Assembly: GCF_002307355.1 (NCBI RefSeq)
Contig: NZ_CP017481.1
Span: forward strand, 2,542,001 to 2,606,000
Length of the DNA: 64,000 nt
Origin: Pectobacterium polaris
GTDB lineage: Bacteria; Pseudomonadota; Gammaproteobacteria; Enterobacterales; Enterobacteriaceae
Direction of reading: 5' to 3'
Below, in pieces: positions 28,408-38,171 of this stretch; the stretch's first letter is position 1; each line of letters opens with the position of its first letter. The notes below the pieces were generated by a model, which was not told where the DNA came from, made no database searches, and was given only the letters and a program-made list of their open reading frames with translations. A program made the translations under genes and the position numbers.

Positions 28408-28503
28408 CGTTATGAATAATTAAATGAAACTAACGGTTGTTTCCCAGCGTAGCTTGTTGGATCATTGTCGGTTATACGTCGTTTTAGCATTGAGGAATGA
28501 AGA

Positions 28504-30162
28504 ATGAGTGAGGCTGAAGCCCGCCCAACCAACTTTATCCGTCAGATTATCGATGAAGATCTGGCGTCCGGTAAGCATGACCATATTCAGACGCGTTTCC
28601 CGCCAGAGCCGAACGGCTATCTGCATATTGGGCATGCAAAGTCTATTTGCCTGAATTTTGGTATCGCGCGTGACTATCAGGGGCAATGCAACCTGCGTTT
28701 TGACGATACCAATCCGGTAAAAGAAGACATCGAATACGTTGAGTCGATCAAACGTGACGTCGAATGGCTGGGGTTTTCATGGAGCGGCGACGTTCGCTAT
28801 TCTTCTGATTATTTCGATCAACTGCACGCTTATGCGGTTGAGCTGATCGGTAAAGGGCTGGCTTACGTTGATGAACTGACGCCTGAGCAGATTCGCGAAT
28901 ACCGCGGTACGCTGACGGCACCGGGCAAAAACAGCCCATACCGCGATCGTACCGTGCAGGAAAACCTGGCGCTGTTTGAAAAAATGCGTAACGGTGGATT
29001 TGCGGAAGGTACAGCCTGTCTGCGTGCAAAAATCGATATGGCATCGTCCTTTATCGTGATGCGCGATCCGGTGTTGTATCGCATTAAATTTGCCGATCAT
29101 CATCAGACGGGCAACAAGTGGTGCATCTACCCGATGTATGACTTCACCCACTGCATTTCCGATGCGCTGGAAGGGATCACACATTCGCTGTGTACGCTGG
29201 AATTCCAGGATAACCGCCGTCTGTATGACTGGGTGCTGGATAACATCACCATTCCTTGCCATCCGCGTCAGTACGAATTCTCCCGCCTTAATCTCGAATA
29301 CGCGATTATGTCCAAGCGTAAGCTGAACCAACTGGTGGTGGAAAACGTCGTTGAAGGATGGGACGATCCGCGTATGCCGACCATCTCTGGTCTGCGTCGT
29401 CGTGGTTACAGCGCAGCCTCTATCCGTGAATTCTGTGTGCGCATCGGCGTAACGAAGCAGGATAACAACGTGGAAATGGCCGCGCTTGAGTCCTGTATCC
29501 GTGACGATCTGAATGAGAACGCTCCGCGTGCCATGGCGGTGTTGGATCCGGTCAAAGTCGTGATCGAGAATCTGTCAGCCGAGCACGAAGAGTTTGTCGC
29601 GATGCCAAACCATCCGAACAAGCCGGAAATGGGTTCACGTCAGGTCGCATTCAGCCGCGAAGTTTACATCGATCGTGCTGACTTCCGTGAAGAAGCCAAC
29701 AAACAGTACAAGCGTCTGGTGCTAGGTAAAGAAGTGCGCCTGCGTAATGCCTATGTGATCAAAGCAGAGCGCATTGAAAAAGATGAGCAGGGCGTTATCA
29801 CCACGATTTACTGTAGCTATGATGCGGAAACGCTGAGCAAAGATCCGGCTGACGGCCGTAAAGTGAAAGGCGTTATCCACTGGGTTTCTGCGGCACACGC
29901 GGTACCAGCAGAGTTCCGCTTGTACGATCGCCTGTTCAGTGTGGCTAATCCGGGTGCGGCAGAAGACTTCCTGTCGACGATTAATCCAGACTCACTGAAA
30001 ATTACGCAAGGTTTTGTGGAAGCGAGCCTGGCGCAGGCAGAAGTAGAGAAAGCGTATCAGTTTGAGCGTGAAGGCTATTTCTGTGCTGACCGCGTTTACT
30101 CCAGTGCAGAACATCTGGTGTTTAACCGTACGGTTGGACTACGCGATACCTGGGTAGGCTAA
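28504..30162 (+). CDS. glnS: Glutamine-tRNA ligase
   Basis: GlnRS charges tRNA-Gln, three genes for which are in the tRNA operon of this window. The 552-residue class I enzyme has [15 protein letters not shown] (HIGH motif, about 34-48) and the KMSKS-type loop VMSKRKL (about 268), here with the family's MSK. It is a single gene with its own promoter and a strong shared terminator with fur. Confidence 0.98.
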   Translation: MSEAEARPTNFIRQIIDEDLASGKHDHIQTRFPPEPNGYLHIGHAKSICLNFGIARDYQGQCNLRFDDTNPVKEDIEYVESIKRDVEWLGFSWSGDVRYSSDYFDQLHAYAVELIGKGLAYVDELTPEQIREYRGTLTAPGKNSPYRDRTVQENLALFEKMRNGGFAEGTACLRAKIDMASSFIVMRDPVLYRIKFADHHQTGNKWCIYPMYDFTHCISDALEGITHSLCTLEFQDNRRLYDWVLDNITIPCHPRQYEFSRLNLEYAIMSKRKLNQLVVENVVEGWDDPRMPTISGLRRRGYSAASIREFCVRIGVTKQDNNVEMAALESCIRDDLNENAPRAMAVLDPVKVVIENLSAEHEEFVAMPNHPNKPEMGSRQVAFSREVYIDRADFREEANKQYKRLVLGKEVRLRNAYVIKAERIEKDEQGVITTIYCSYDAETLSKDPADGRKVKGVIHWVSAAHAVPAEFRLYDRLFSVANPGAAEDFLSTINPDSLKITQGFVEASLAQAEVEKAYQFEREGYFCADRVYSSAEHLVFNRTVGLRDTWVG

Positions 30163-30182
30163 GGCCACCAGTAAGAAGACAA

Positions 30183-30214
30183 AAATAAAACCGCCTAGGC
30201 GGTTTTATTTTTTT
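30183..30214. terminator. Bidirectional terminator between glnS and fur
   Basis: A 28-base perfect palindrome centred on CCGCCTAGGCGG with flanking AAATAAAA and TTTTATTT, followed by more T residues on the plus strand. It serves the convergent glnS and fur genes. Confidence 0.92.
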
Positions 30215-30225
30215 ATGCGGTCGAT

Positions 30226-30675
30226 TTATCGTGTGGAATCGTGCAGGGTTTCATCCTCTCGGCAATCCCCTTCACTGCAATGCCCGTAGAGATACAGACT
30301 GTGGTTGGACAGTTTGATGCCGTGTCTTTCTGCGATCTCGCGCTGACGTGCTTCGATATATTCATCGCGGAATTCAATGACTTTGCCACAGTCGAGGCAA
30401 ATTAAGTGATCGTGATGATGCTGCTGCGTCAATTCAAAGACGGATTTACCACCTTCGAAGTTATGACGGGTTACGATACCCGCATCATCAAACTGGTTGA
30501 GTACGCGATAGACGGTAGCAAGACCAATCTCTTCGCCCATATCAATCAGTTTCTTATATAAATCTTCCGCACTGACGTGATGGCAGACAGGGTCCTGTAA
30601 CACTTCCAGTATTTTCAGTCTTGGAAGAGTGACTTTCAGGCCGGCCTTCTTTAATGCGGTATTGTTGTCAGTCAT
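30226..30675 (-). CDS. fur: Ferric uptake regulator
   Basis: Fur is the Fe(II)-dependent repressor of iron uptake. The 149-residue protein has an N-terminal winged helix (LKKAGLKVTLPRLKILEVL), the metal-site histidines HHHDHLICLDCG with Cys pair at about 93 and 96, and a second cysteine pair CSEGDC near residues 133-138. It lies downstream of fldA in the same direction, 329 bases away, as in E. coli. Confidence 0.98.
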   Translation of the reverse strand: MTDNNTALKKAGLKVTLPRLKILEVLQDPVCHHVSAEDLYKKLIDMGEEIGLATVYRVLNQFDDAGIVTRHNFEGGKSVFELTQQHHHDHLICLDCGKVIEFRDEYIEARQREIAERHGIKLSNHSLYLYGHCSEGDCREDETLHDSTR

Positions 30676-30864
30676 GCGGGTTTAATCCTGTTGCTTACTT
30701 ATCAATGGAGGTTGCCTAGCCTATGACATCGGTCGGCTCAAAAAATGCAAAAGCGTCTCAATTATAGAACCGCGCATACAAAATGAAAACAAGCGAATGT
30801 TAACAATATTGTCCCCATTCACACTATTGGTATACAACGCAATTCGTTGTTGATGAATGAGGAA

Positions 30865-30945
30865 ATGATGATGCACATACAAAGCCGATGGGATTATTGT
30901 ACAGGTTTACTGATAGAAGTTAAAAAAATGTATCAATTATTATGA
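30865..30945 (+). CDS. Possible 26-residue small protein antisense to the fldA-fur spacer
   Basis: ATGATGATG followed by 23 more sense codons and TGA encodes MMMHIQSRWDYCTGLLIEVK and six more residues. GAGG lies two bases before the first ATG and eight before the third. Upstream are TTGTCC and TATACA boxes with a 16-base spacer (about 30810-30837). No homology is known to me; such short ORFs arise by chance, so this is only a candidate. Confidence 0.25.
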   Translation: MMMHIQSRWDYCTGLLIEVKKMYQLL

Positions 30946-30967
30946 AAGGTTTTACCTATCAATGCTG

Positions 30968-31000
30968 TTTTGGCTCTGATAGGGATTATCAGAGCCAAAA
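30968..31000. other. Hairpin downstream of fldA
   Basis: A 14-base-pair perfect stem (TTTTGGCTCTGATA / TATCAGAGCCAAAA) with a five-base loop, four bases beyond the fldA stop. There is no T run after it on the leftward strand, so it may mark or protect the 3' end of the fldA message and allow read-through to fur. Confidence 0.65.
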
Positions 31001-31004
31001 TGGC

Positions 31005-31532
31005 TTAGCCAACCAGTTCTTTCAGGTTCAGTTCATCACTGATCTGTTTCACCCACGTTGTTACGCGTTCGCTGGTCAATTCAGGCTGACGGTCTTCATC
31101 GATAGCCAAGCCGATGAAGTGATTGTCGTCGGCGAGTCCTTTAGAGGCTTCAAAGTAATAGCCCTCTGTTGGCCAGTGACCGACAATCGTCGCGCCGCGC
31201 GGCTCAATAATGTCACGGATAGTGCCCATGGCATCACAGAAGTATTCTGCATAGTCTTCCTGATCGCCGCAGCCAAACAGGGCAACCAATTTTCCTGTGA
31301 AATCCACTTCTTCCAGCGATGGGAAGAAGTCATCCCAATCGCACTGAGCTTCACCGTAATACCAGGTTGGAATACCCAGCAGCAGAATATCGAAACCTTC
31401 GAGGTCTTCTTTGCTGCTTTTGGCGATGTCATGAACATCAGCGACGTTGGTGCCTAACTGCTGTTGAATCGTTTTGGCGATGTTTTCAGTGTTGCCAGTA
31501 TCACTGCCAAAGAATATTCCGATGAGTGCCAT
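31005..31532 (-). CDS. fldA: Flavodoxin 1
   Basis: FldA is the FMN-containing electron carrier for radical-SAM and reductive enzymes such as MetH reactivation and BioB. The 175-residue protein has the phosphate-binding loop GSDTGNTENIA and FMN-contact segments PTWYYGEAQCDWDDFF and FGCGDQEDYAEYFCDA. The open frame extends 17 codons up; ATG 31532 (MALIGIFFGSDTG) is the family start, with AAGAGG 11 bases before it. It precedes fur, as in E. coli. Confidence 0.97.
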   Translation of the reverse strand: MALIGIFFGSDTGNTENIAKTIQQQLGTNVADVHDIAKSSKEDLEGFDILLLGIPTWYYGEAQCDWDDFFPSLEEVDFTGKLVALFGCGDQEDYAEYFCDAMGTIRDIIEPRGATIVGHWPTEGYYFEASKGLADDNHFIGLAIDEDRQPELTSERVTTWVKQISDELNLKELVG

Positions 31533-32419
31533 GAATTGAATAACCTCTTGATTCCTAATGGTATGGTGTAATATTTCACCCACTTATCTGTTAATAATAA
31601 CAGACACTCACATCGGGAGAAACTCGTATCGGTAAGGATGCGTAAATCAAGAGTGTGTGAAATGCGAGGTAAGTAAGGAAACGAAACGTATCTCTGCTTG
31701 ATGCTAAATTCCCCATAATGAATAGGGATTATGTTATTGTCTGAGACTCAGTACACATTCCCTTAATAGCGTTGCGGTTATTTATTTGCAACTGCGTTTC
31801 ATTTTTTATGAATGTATTTTTTATTTTATGGTTTGTTTCAATTGTAATTAAAAGCAGACTTCTGTTTGTGAAGAATAAAAGTCACGTAACGGTACGTTGT
31901 TATTCGTGGGAATTAAAATACGTACAAAAGATAATGTTTTTATAGAATTGAAAATCTGTAACATTTCGCGGGAATATTCTTAGGGAATGGAAATAAGAAT
32001 TATAACCATTTGCAGCTGAAACGATGCAAATCTATAAAAGGGGGTTTTATTCTTTTGATGTTAAAGAATAAAATGAAATGTCATTCAAACTACTTTGTCG
32101 CCTGGTAACCTGTCCATGCTAACGCACGCAGGACGCGGGTTGGCGGCGTGTTCTCTTGCAACCCTATGATTAGAAGACTTATATCTATAAAAATAGGTAG
32201 GCTTATTCTCAGTATGAAAAATTATATTAATAAATATAGCGAGAACGCTAAATATTCTCTGTATTTAGCCGATGAGTTAGCGTGGTTTTTGAGTTTTCAA
32301 CTCGGTGAAATGTGAACGCTAGGGAGAAGTGACTTGTTTCATGGTGTGAATTTTCTGATTCATATCGGTTGATTAGCGATAAAAATCTTTTTAACCATTT
32401 TCCTGATTTGGAGTGAGCT
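31533..32419. other. Long AT-rich gap between fldA and the chemoreceptor gene
   Basis: Nearly 890 bases, clearly AT-rich compared with its surroundings, without a convincing gene in six frames. Seen in it: a perfect dyad TCTGTTA / TAACAGA at 31587-31604, about 55 bases before fldA, which could be an operator; a spaced dyad ATTTGCA / TGCAAAT near 32008-32031; and a sigma-28 promoter at 32249-32275 for the chemoreceptor. The middle part (31620-32240) is otherwise unexplained and could hide a small RNA. Confidence 0.5.
32249..32275 (+). promoter_or_regulatory. Sigma-28 (FliA) promoter of the chemoreceptor gene
   Basis: TAAA (32249-32252), a 15-base spacer and GCCGATGA (32268-32275) match the FliA consensus TAAA-N15-GCCGATAA with one mismatch. 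It lies about 145 bases before a methyl-accepting chemotaxis protein, the class of gene expected to carry it. Confidence 0.85.
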
Positions 32420-34087
32420 ATGAAACTTATAAAAAATATTGCCATCAGAACCGCGATGCTATGGGTTCTGGGCATTTTTTGTGTTCTTTGGGGTGGCGTA
32501 TCGATATATACCATGTTCTCTTTTAAAGAGATGACTGCGACCTCGAAAACCAGCACCTTGCTGGTTCAGAACATGAATTTTATCAACCAGGGCAACGATC
32601 AATATTTCCGTATGGTAACCCGTCTGGCGCGTGCGGTTGACGCTCGTCGCAGCGGTGATAATGCCACCGCAGATAAAGAGCAGGCTTCTGCACTTGTTGC
32701 GCTGGATAAACTGAAATCTGATTTGGTGGCGTTTAATGCTATCGATCATGCGGGTCTGGATGCTGCGCTGGTACAGGCCGTTAGTCGTGACTGGAATAAC
32801 CTGGTGACTCAGGGCGTTGAACCGCTTTACCAGAAGGCCGTTGCTAACGCGCTGGACGACTACCAAAATCAGGCCAAGAATGTTGTGCCGCCATTGAGCC
32901 GTCAGTTTGGCGCCTCTCTCTCCGCATTCAGTAACGCCAGCGCAGAGAAATTTGATGCCGCCGGTGTTCGTTTTGAACAAATTACCACGATTGGACAGAA
33001 CATCTTGCTGAGCGGGTTGATTATCGGCCTGATCATGCTGTTCCTGACCGACCGCTATCTGGTGGTGTGTCTGGTTCGTCCATTAAACGATCTGCGCTAT
33101 CACTTTAGCGTGATTGCTTCCGGCCACTTGGGCAAACCGATTCTGGACTTTGGTAATAACTGTGTCGGTCGCCTGTTCCCACTGCTGCGTGAAATGCAGG
33201 GGAGTTTGGCCAGCACGGTTAGCACAATCAGAAACAGCACGGATTCTATTTATCAGGGCGCTTCTGAGATTGCCGCAGGCAACAACGATCTGTCTTCACG
33301 TACCGAAGAGCAAGCTTCCGCGCTGGAAGAAACTGCGGCGAGCATGGAGCAACTGACGGCAACGGTGAAACAGAATGCCGAAAACGCCAACCATGCCAGC
33401 CAACTCGCATTACAAGCCTCGACAACGGCGAAGAAGGGCGGTGAAATTGTTGAGAACGTGGTGAAAACCATGGCGGAAATCTCCGGCAGCTCGAGAAAAA
33501 TTGCAGAGATCACCACCGTGATTAACGGCATCGCGTTCCAAACCAACATTCTGGCGCTGAACGCGGCAGTAGAAGCGGCACGTGCGGGTGAACAAGGCCG
33601 CGGGTTTGCCGTAGTGGCGGGCGAAGTACGTAGTCTGGCGCAGCGCAGTGCGCAGGCAGCGAAAGAGATTGAAGGACTGATTTCTGAGTCTGTTCGCTGT
33701 GTGGATACTGGCTCCAATCTGGTTAGCGACGCGGGTGACACCATGCAGGATATCGTCCGTGCGGTGACTAACGTGACGGATATCATGGGTGAAATTGCGT
33801 CGGCATCGGAAGAACAAAGCAAAGGGATTGCGCAGGTTGGTCAGGCCGTGGCGGAAATGGACAGCGTAACGCAGCAAAACGCCGCGTTGGTTGAACAGGC
33901 CTCGTCAGCAGCCTTGTCTCTGGAAGAGCAGGCGGCGCTGTTGAACCAGACTGTGTCGCTGTTCCAACTGTCCGATACGCAGTCAGGACTGCAAGTGGCG
34001 GCAAAACCGGTGCTGAAAACGCCGGTGATTGCCCCGCGTGCGGGCAAAACGCTACCGCCCAGTAACGACAATTGGGAAAAATTCTAA
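32420..34087 (+). CDS. Methyl-accepting chemotaxis protein (Tar/Tsr type)
   Basis: A transmembrane chemoreceptor of 555 residues. It has TM1 at about residues 11-33, a periplasmic four-helix-type ligand domain (about 34-190), TM2 at about 192-212, a HAMP domain, and the signalling domain with the highly conserved hairpin tip [20 protein letters not shown]. The C-terminus is NWEKF, a CheR/CheB-binding pentapeptide of the NWE[TS]F type, with Lys at the fourth place. The ATG has GGAGTGAGCT before it. It has a sigma-28 promoter and lies between fldA and ybfE, where E. coli has no gene, so it is an accessory insertion. The ligand cannot be told from sequence. Confidence 0.95.
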   Translation: MKLIKNIAIRTAMLWVLGIFCVLWGGVSIYTMFSFKEMTATSKTSTLLVQNMNFINQGNDQYFRMVTRLARAVDARRSGDNATADKEQASALVALDKLKSDLVAFNAIDHAGLDAALVQAVSRDWNNLVTQGVEPLYQKAVANALDDYQNQAKNVVPPLSRQFGASLSAFSNASAEKFDAAGVRFEQITTIGQNILLSGLIIGLIMLFLTDRYLVVCLVRPLNDLRYHFSVIASGHLGKPILDFGNNCVGRLFPLLREMQGSLASTVSTIRNSTDSIYQGASEIAAGNNDLSSRTEEQASALEETAASMEQLTATVKQNAENANHASQLALQASTTAKKGGEIVENVVKTMAEISGSSRKIAEITTVINGIAFQTNILALNAAVEAARAGEQGRGFAVVAGEVRSLAQRSAQAAKEIEGLISESVRCVDTGSNLVSDAGDTMQDIVRAVTNVTDIMGEIASASEEQSKGIAQVGQAVAEMDSVTQQNAALVEQASSAALSLEEQAALLNQTVSLFQLSDTQSGLQVAAKPVLKTPVIAPRAGKTLPPSNDNWEKF

Positions 34088-34249
34088 GCGTCGTTTTAAT
34101 CTGAGAGAGCGTGTGTAATCTTGGGTGAATGTTCAGGCGGCGTCAGAAATGGCGCCGCACAAGATGTGAGTACCTAAGCTATTAAAATACAAGGTTATTT
34201 AAATGCAGCGTTATTTAAATACTACGTTATAAATATCAGGTTACGTCAA

Positions 34250-34531
34250 TCAGGATTGCTGTTCGGCCAACTGCGCCAGCAGCATCTCTTCAATCAATTC
34301 ACTGCGGCTAATGTTCCGCTCTTCAGCAAGGCTGTTCAGGATATCGACGGCGTCGCTGTTAATCTTTAATTCAACACGGCGCAACCCACGAACTTTATCG
34401 CGACGTAGTTGATTACGCTTGTTAATTCTTAGTTGTTCGTCACGCGTGAGCGGGTTGGTCTTGGGGCGGCCCGGACGACGCTCATCTGCGAACAGATCCA
34501 GTGTGGTGCGATCCGTTTGTTCTTTTGCCAT
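34250..34531 (-). CDS. ybfE: YbfE family ribbon-helix-helix-type protein
   Basis: A 93-residue protein (97 in E. coli) of the YbfE family, known as a LexA-regulated protein in E. coli. It is strongly basic in the middle (RINKRNQLRRDKVRGLRRVELKI), and the C-terminal part resembles a CopG/ribbon-helix-helix fold. The frame is open 28 codons further up; ATG 34531 (MAKEQTDRTTLDLF) is the conserved start. The ribosome binding site is weak. I see no proper LexA box (CTGT-N8-ACAG) upstream. Confidence 0.92.
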   Translation of the reverse strand: MAKEQTDRTTLDLFADERRPGRPKTNPLTRDEQLRINKRNQLRRDKVRGLRRVELKINSDAVDILNSLAEERNISRSELIEEMLLAQLAEQQS

Positions 34532-34820
34532 AAGTAATATACTGCAAGGTATTCGGACCAAAATACACGGCGCTGTCCGTCTTGTTCTACAGATAAAATC
34601 GATGCCTATTCTCACCCTGCTACAGGATTGTCAGGTGGCGGTTTTCTATCTGTGAAACATGTTGGGAAGTTATGCGTGCATTTTGATGAAGTGGTTACAA
34701 TGCTTGTGGCTGAATCAGCCGTCCCTCTACTGCGGGCGTCATCATACCCTAGCCGCACTGGCGGCGACAACGGTTAACTGCCGCCGTTATCATGAATCCG
34801 CCAGTGTCAGTATCGTCTGG

Positions 34821-35588
34821 TTAATTCGTGTCCAGAAAACGGTGGATAGCGCGCAAAACCGCATCGGGTTTTTCTGAGTGAACCCAGTGACCGGCACCGC
34901 TGATCACATGCGCACGCGCCGCCGGGAACTGGCGAAGCAGTGAATCGCGGTAACCATCGTCCAGATAGGGAGAATCGCCGCCGCGAATGAACAGGATTGG
35001 CCCTTGCCAGGCCGGAACCTCTTGCCAGCCAACGATGTTTTCGTATTCATCCCACAGCACCGGTACGTTAAAACGCCACTCTCCCTGTTGGAAGGATTTC
35101 AGCAAAAACTGAATCACACCGTCTTCTTTTATGTGCTGGCGCATGAGTGTTGTTGCTTCTGCGCGTGATGTCACGCCCGCTTCCGTTACGGCACGCAGTG
35201 CGGCAAAGATAGTGTCGTGGCGGCGTACCTGATAATCCACCGGCGCGATATCAATGGCGACCAGCTTGTCCAACCGTTCGGGAATGAGCGCGCTGAGCGC
35301 CATGGCGACTTTTCCGCCCATCGAATGCCCAATAACAATAGCGCGTTCGATGTTCAGTTCATCCAGTAATGCCAGCACATCCTGCGCCATCTCGGGGTAA
35401 TTCATCTGCGATGAACGTGGCGACAAACCGTGATTGCGTAAATCGATTTGCAGAATGTCATGCGTGTTTTGCAAATCCCGGCCCAATACGCCAAGGTTAT
35501 CTAATGTGCCAAACAGGCCATGAATCAGGATGACAGGAAGTTTATCTGTGGGTTGGTGCGCATTTTGCCAGCGATGATTCAATTTCAT
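34821..35588 (-). CDS. ybfF: Alpha/beta-hydrolase esterase YbfF
   Basis: YbfF is an esterase, reported to act on palmitoyl-CoA and malonyl-CoA type substrates in E. coli. The 255-residue protein has the oxyanion motif HGLFG, the nucleophile elbow GHSMGG (Ser at about 92), and the catalytic His in GAGHWVHSEKP. The start at ATG 35588 (MKLNHRWQNA) follows the family; ATG 35600, four codons up, is possible, and neither has a strong ribosome site. It lies between ybfE and divergent seqA, as in E. coli. The 34532-34820 gap contains only a GGCGGC / GCCGCC hairpin near 34764-34790. Confidence 0.93.
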   Translation of the reverse strand: MKLNHRWQNAHQPTDKLPVILIHGLFGTLDNLGVLGRDLQNTHDILQIDLRNHGLSPRSSQMNYPEMAQDVLALLDELNIERAIVIGHSMGGKVAMALSALIPERLDKLVAIDIAPVDYQVRRHDTIFAALRAVTEAGVTSRAEATTLMRQHIKEDGVIQFLLKSFQQGEWRFNVPVLWDEYENIVGWQEVPAWQGPILFIRGGDSPYLDDGYRDSLLRQFPAARAHVISGAGHWVHSEKPDAVLRAIHRFLDTN

Positions 35589-35861
35589 GGTGAAGTTCAT
35601 TCAGAGAGACATGGGGTTAGGGTATCATGACTTTAGAATCAATGTTGTCGCTGAAGGAACAGTATAGCCACTCGAAGGGATGTGAAAGGCATTGGGGCAT
35701 AGTCTGACTTTTGCTATTGTCCCACTATGCCGCTGTTCGATAATGTTTGAACGCCTGTATAATCCTTTTGATTTGAGTCATCTACCCATAGATGTCGGGT
35801 TACAGAAGGGGAACGTCTCTGTAATTTGCATGATAATGGGTAAAAACAGCACTGGATAAAG

Positions 35862-36401
35862 ATGAAAACTATTGAAGTCGACGAAGAGCTTTATCGTTAT
35901 ATTGCCAGCCACACACAGCATATTGGTGAGAGCGCATCAGATATTTTACGGCGCATGCTGAAATTTACCGCTGGGCAGCCTGTCGCAACGCCTGCGGTAG
36001 CGGCTGCCGCAACAACAACGACGTCTCAGCCTGCCGCTGCACCGAGCCCGCGCGATCGGGTACGAACCCTGCGTGAGCTGCTGCTGTCGGATGAATACGC
36101 TGAACAGAATAAAGCCATTAATCGCTTTATGCTGGTTTTGTCCACGCTGTATACCTTATCGCCGCAGGAATTTGCTGCCGCGACAGAATCTCTTCATGGC
36201 CGCACCCGCGTCTATTTCGCGGGCGACCAGCAAACCTTGCTTCAGCATGGCACACACACTAAGCCCAAACATATTCCGGGCACGCCATACTGGGCGATCA
36301 CCAACACGAATACCGGTCGTAAACGCAGCATGGTTGAACACATCATGCTGGCAATGCAGTTCCCCGCAGAACTGACAGAAAAAGTGTGCGGCACTATCTA
36401 A
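35862..36401 (+). CDS. seqA: Replication initiation modulator SeqA
   Basis: SeqA binds hemimethylated GATC sites, sequesters oriC and organises newly replicated DNA. The 179-residue protein (181 in E. coli) has the N-terminal multimerisation region (1-35, MKTIEVDEELYRYIASHTQH), an Ala/Thr-rich linker (about 47-64) and the C-terminal DNA-binding domain (about 70-179) with TKPKHIPGTPYWAITNTNTGRK segments. It is 63 bases before pgm and probably co-transcribed with it. Confidence 0.97.
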   Translation: MKTIEVDEELYRYIASHTQHIGESASDILRRMLKFTAGQPVATPAVAAAATTTTSQPAAAPSPRDRVRTLRELLLSDEYAEQNKAINRFMLVLSTLYTLSPQEFAAATESLHGRTRVYFAGDQQTLLQHGTHTKPKHIPGTPYWAITNTNTGRKRSMVEHIMLAMQFPAELTEKVCGTI

Positions 36402-36440
36402 CTATTTATCTATTTAACTATCTATCAACTATCTATCTAA
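36394..36440. repeat. Degenerate short tandem repeat between seqA and pgm
   Basis: A run of CTATCTA / CTATTTA-type units spans the last codons of seqA and the spacer to pgm. The seqA stop codon lies in the first unit. The array can slip in replication, but a length change would affect only the spacer and the seqA terminus. Confidence 0.6.
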
Positions 36441-36464
36441 CCACAGCGTTAGGGAGAAGCGCCA

Positions 36465-38108
36465 ATGGCTAATCACCCAAGGGCCGGACAGCCTGCCCAG
36501 CAGAGCGATTTGATTAATGTGGCACAGTTAACGTCACAATATTATGTGCTGCGCCCGGAAGTCGGCAACACAGCGCACGCGGTGAAATTCGGTACGTCTG
36601 GTCATCGCGGTAGCGCGGGGCGTCATAGCTTTAATGAACCGCACATTCTGGCGATTGCGCAGGCGATTGCTGAAGAGCGTAAAAAGCAAGGTATCAGTGG
36701 CCCGTGCTATGTCGGTAAAGATACGCATGCGCTCTCCGAGCCGGCGTTTATCTCTGTGCTGGAAGTGTTGGCTGCCAACGGCGTGGATGTGATCGTGCAG
36801 TTGGATAATGGTTTTACGCCAACGCCTGCGGTGTCTAACGCGATTCTGGTTCACAATCGTCAGGGCGGTGCGCTGGCGGACGGCATTGTGATTACGCCGT
36901 CTCACAACCCGCCGGAAGATGGTGGCATCAAATATAATCCGCCGAACGGTGGCCCGGCAGATACCAACCTCACTAGCGTGATTGAGACGCGTGCGAATGC
37001 GCTGCTGGCGGATGAACTGCGTGACGTTAAGCGCATCACGCTGGATCAGGCGTTGAACAGCGGACACGTCCATGAACAGGATCTGGTTCAGGCCTATGTC
37101 GAAGGGCTGGCTAGCGTGGTGGACATGGCGGCGATCCAACGCGCCGGTCTGAAGCTGGGCGTTGACCCGCTGGGTGGTTCCGGTATTGCCTACTGGCAGC
37201 GTATCGCAGAGCACTACAAGCTGGATCTGACGCTGGTGAACGATGCCGTCGATCAGACATTCCGCTTTATGTCGCTGGATCACGATGGTGTGATCCGTAT
37301 GGACTGCTCGTCAGAGTTCGCGATGGCTGGGTTGCTGGCGCTGCGTGACAAATTCGATCTGGCGTTTGCCAACGATCCTGACTATGACCGCCACGGTATT
37401 GTCACGCCTTCTGGGCTGATGAACCCGAATCACTATCTGGCGGTGGCGATCAACTACCTGTTCCAACATCGTCCACAGTGGGGACAGTCTGTTGCTGTCG
37501 GCAAAACGCTGGTATCCAGTGCGATGATCGACCGCGTGGTTGCTGATTTGGGCCGTAAGCTGGTAGAAGTACCGGTTGGCTTCAAATGGTTCGTTGACGG
37601 CCTGTATGACGGCAGCTTTGGCTTCGGTGGTGAAGAGAGCGCGGGGGCGTCTTTCCTGCGCTTTGACGGCACGCCGTGGTCGACGGACAAAGATGGCATC
37701 ATCCTGTGTCTGCTGGCGGCAGAAATTACAGCCGTGACGGGGAAAAACCCGCAGCAGCACTATGATGAGCTGGCACAGCGCTTTGGCGCGCCGAGCTACA
37801 ACCGTATTCAGGCTTCTGCGACGCATGCGCAAAAAGCTGTGCTGTCTAAGCTGTCGCCTGAGCAAGTATCAGCCAGCACGCTGGCGGGCGATCCGATTAC
37901 GGCACGCCTGACCGCTGCGCCGGGCAACGGGGCATCGATTGGTGGCTTGAAAGTGATGACGGAGAACGGCTGGTTTGCTGCACGTCCTTCCGGCACGGAA
38001 GAAGCCTACAAGATCTACTGTGAAAGTTTCCTCGGGGCGGAGCACCGAGAGCGAATCGAGAAAGAAGCGGTAGAAATTGTCAGTGCGGTACTCGCAACGG
38101 CTAAATAA
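36465..38108 (+). CDS. pgm: Phosphoglucomutase (alpha-D-glucose-1,6-bisphosphate dependent)
   Basis: Pgm interconverts glucose-1-P and glucose-6-P, feeding UDP-glucose and glycogen synthesis. The 547-residue protein (546 in E. coli) has the phosphoserine loop [11 protein letters not shown] with Ser146, the metal loop DPDYDRHG, the sugar-specificity GGEESAG and the phosphate-binding RPSGTEE. GGGAGAAG lies before ATG 36465. Confidence 0.98.
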   Translation: MANHPRAGQPAQQSDLINVAQLTSQYYVLRPEVGNTAHAVKFGTSGHRGSAGRHSFNEPHILAIAQAIAEERKKQGISGPCYVGKDTHALSEPAFISVLEVLAANGVDVIVQLDNGFTPTPAVSNAILVHNRQGGALADGIVITPSHNPPEDGGIKYNPPNGGPADTNLTSVIETRANALLADELRDVKRITLDQALNSGHVHEQDLVQAYVEGLASVVDMAAIQRAGLKLGVDPLGGSGIAYWQRIAEHYKLDLTLVNDAVDQTFRFMSLDHDGVIRMDCSSEFAMAGLLALRDKFDLAFANDPDYDRHGIVTPSGLMNPNHYLAVAINYLFQHRPQWGQSVAVGKTLVSSAMIDRVVADLGRKLVEVPVGFKWFVDGLYDGSFGFGGEESAGASFLRFDGTPWSTDKDGIILCLLAAEITAVTGKNPQQHYDELAQRFGAPSYNRIQASATHAQKAVLSKLSPEQVSASTLAGDPITARLTAAPGNGASIGGLKVMTENGWFAARPSGTEEAYKIYCESFLGAEHRERIEKEAVEIVSAVLATAK

Positions 38109-38111
38109 GTG

Positions 38112-38140
38112 AAAAGGCGCTGCTTGCAGCGCCTTTTTTA
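38112..38140 (+). terminator. pgm terminator
   Basis: GGCGCTGC / GCAGCGCC with a tight loop and a run of six T residues, directly after the pgm stop. Confidence 0.92.
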
Positions 38141-38171
38141 ATCTTGTACGGACAGAAAATGCAGAACGCCT

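Larger units (their letters stand above)
30676..31004. other. Intergenic region between fur and fldA
   Basis: About 330 AT-rich bases. Leftward it holds the fur promoter, with a TATAAT -10 box at 30766-30761 and no clear -35. A fldA 3' hairpin is at 30968-31000. On the plus strand a small ORF (30865-30945) with its own plausible promoter is described separately. I could not find an upstream fur leader peptide like uof of E. coli. Confidence 0.5.

Noticed and set aside
31925..31945. Fur-box-like AGATAATGTTTTTATAG
   Set aside because: Only a half site resembles GATAATGATAATCATTATC; too weak to report.
32248..32556. 102-codon leftward frame before the chemoreceptor
   Set aside because: It covers the sigma-28 promoter and the start of the chemoreceptor on the opposite strand; no support.
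34566..34590. LexA-like CTGT...ACAG upstream of ybfE
   Set aside because: The spacer is 12 bases instead of the required 8, so it is not a LexA box.
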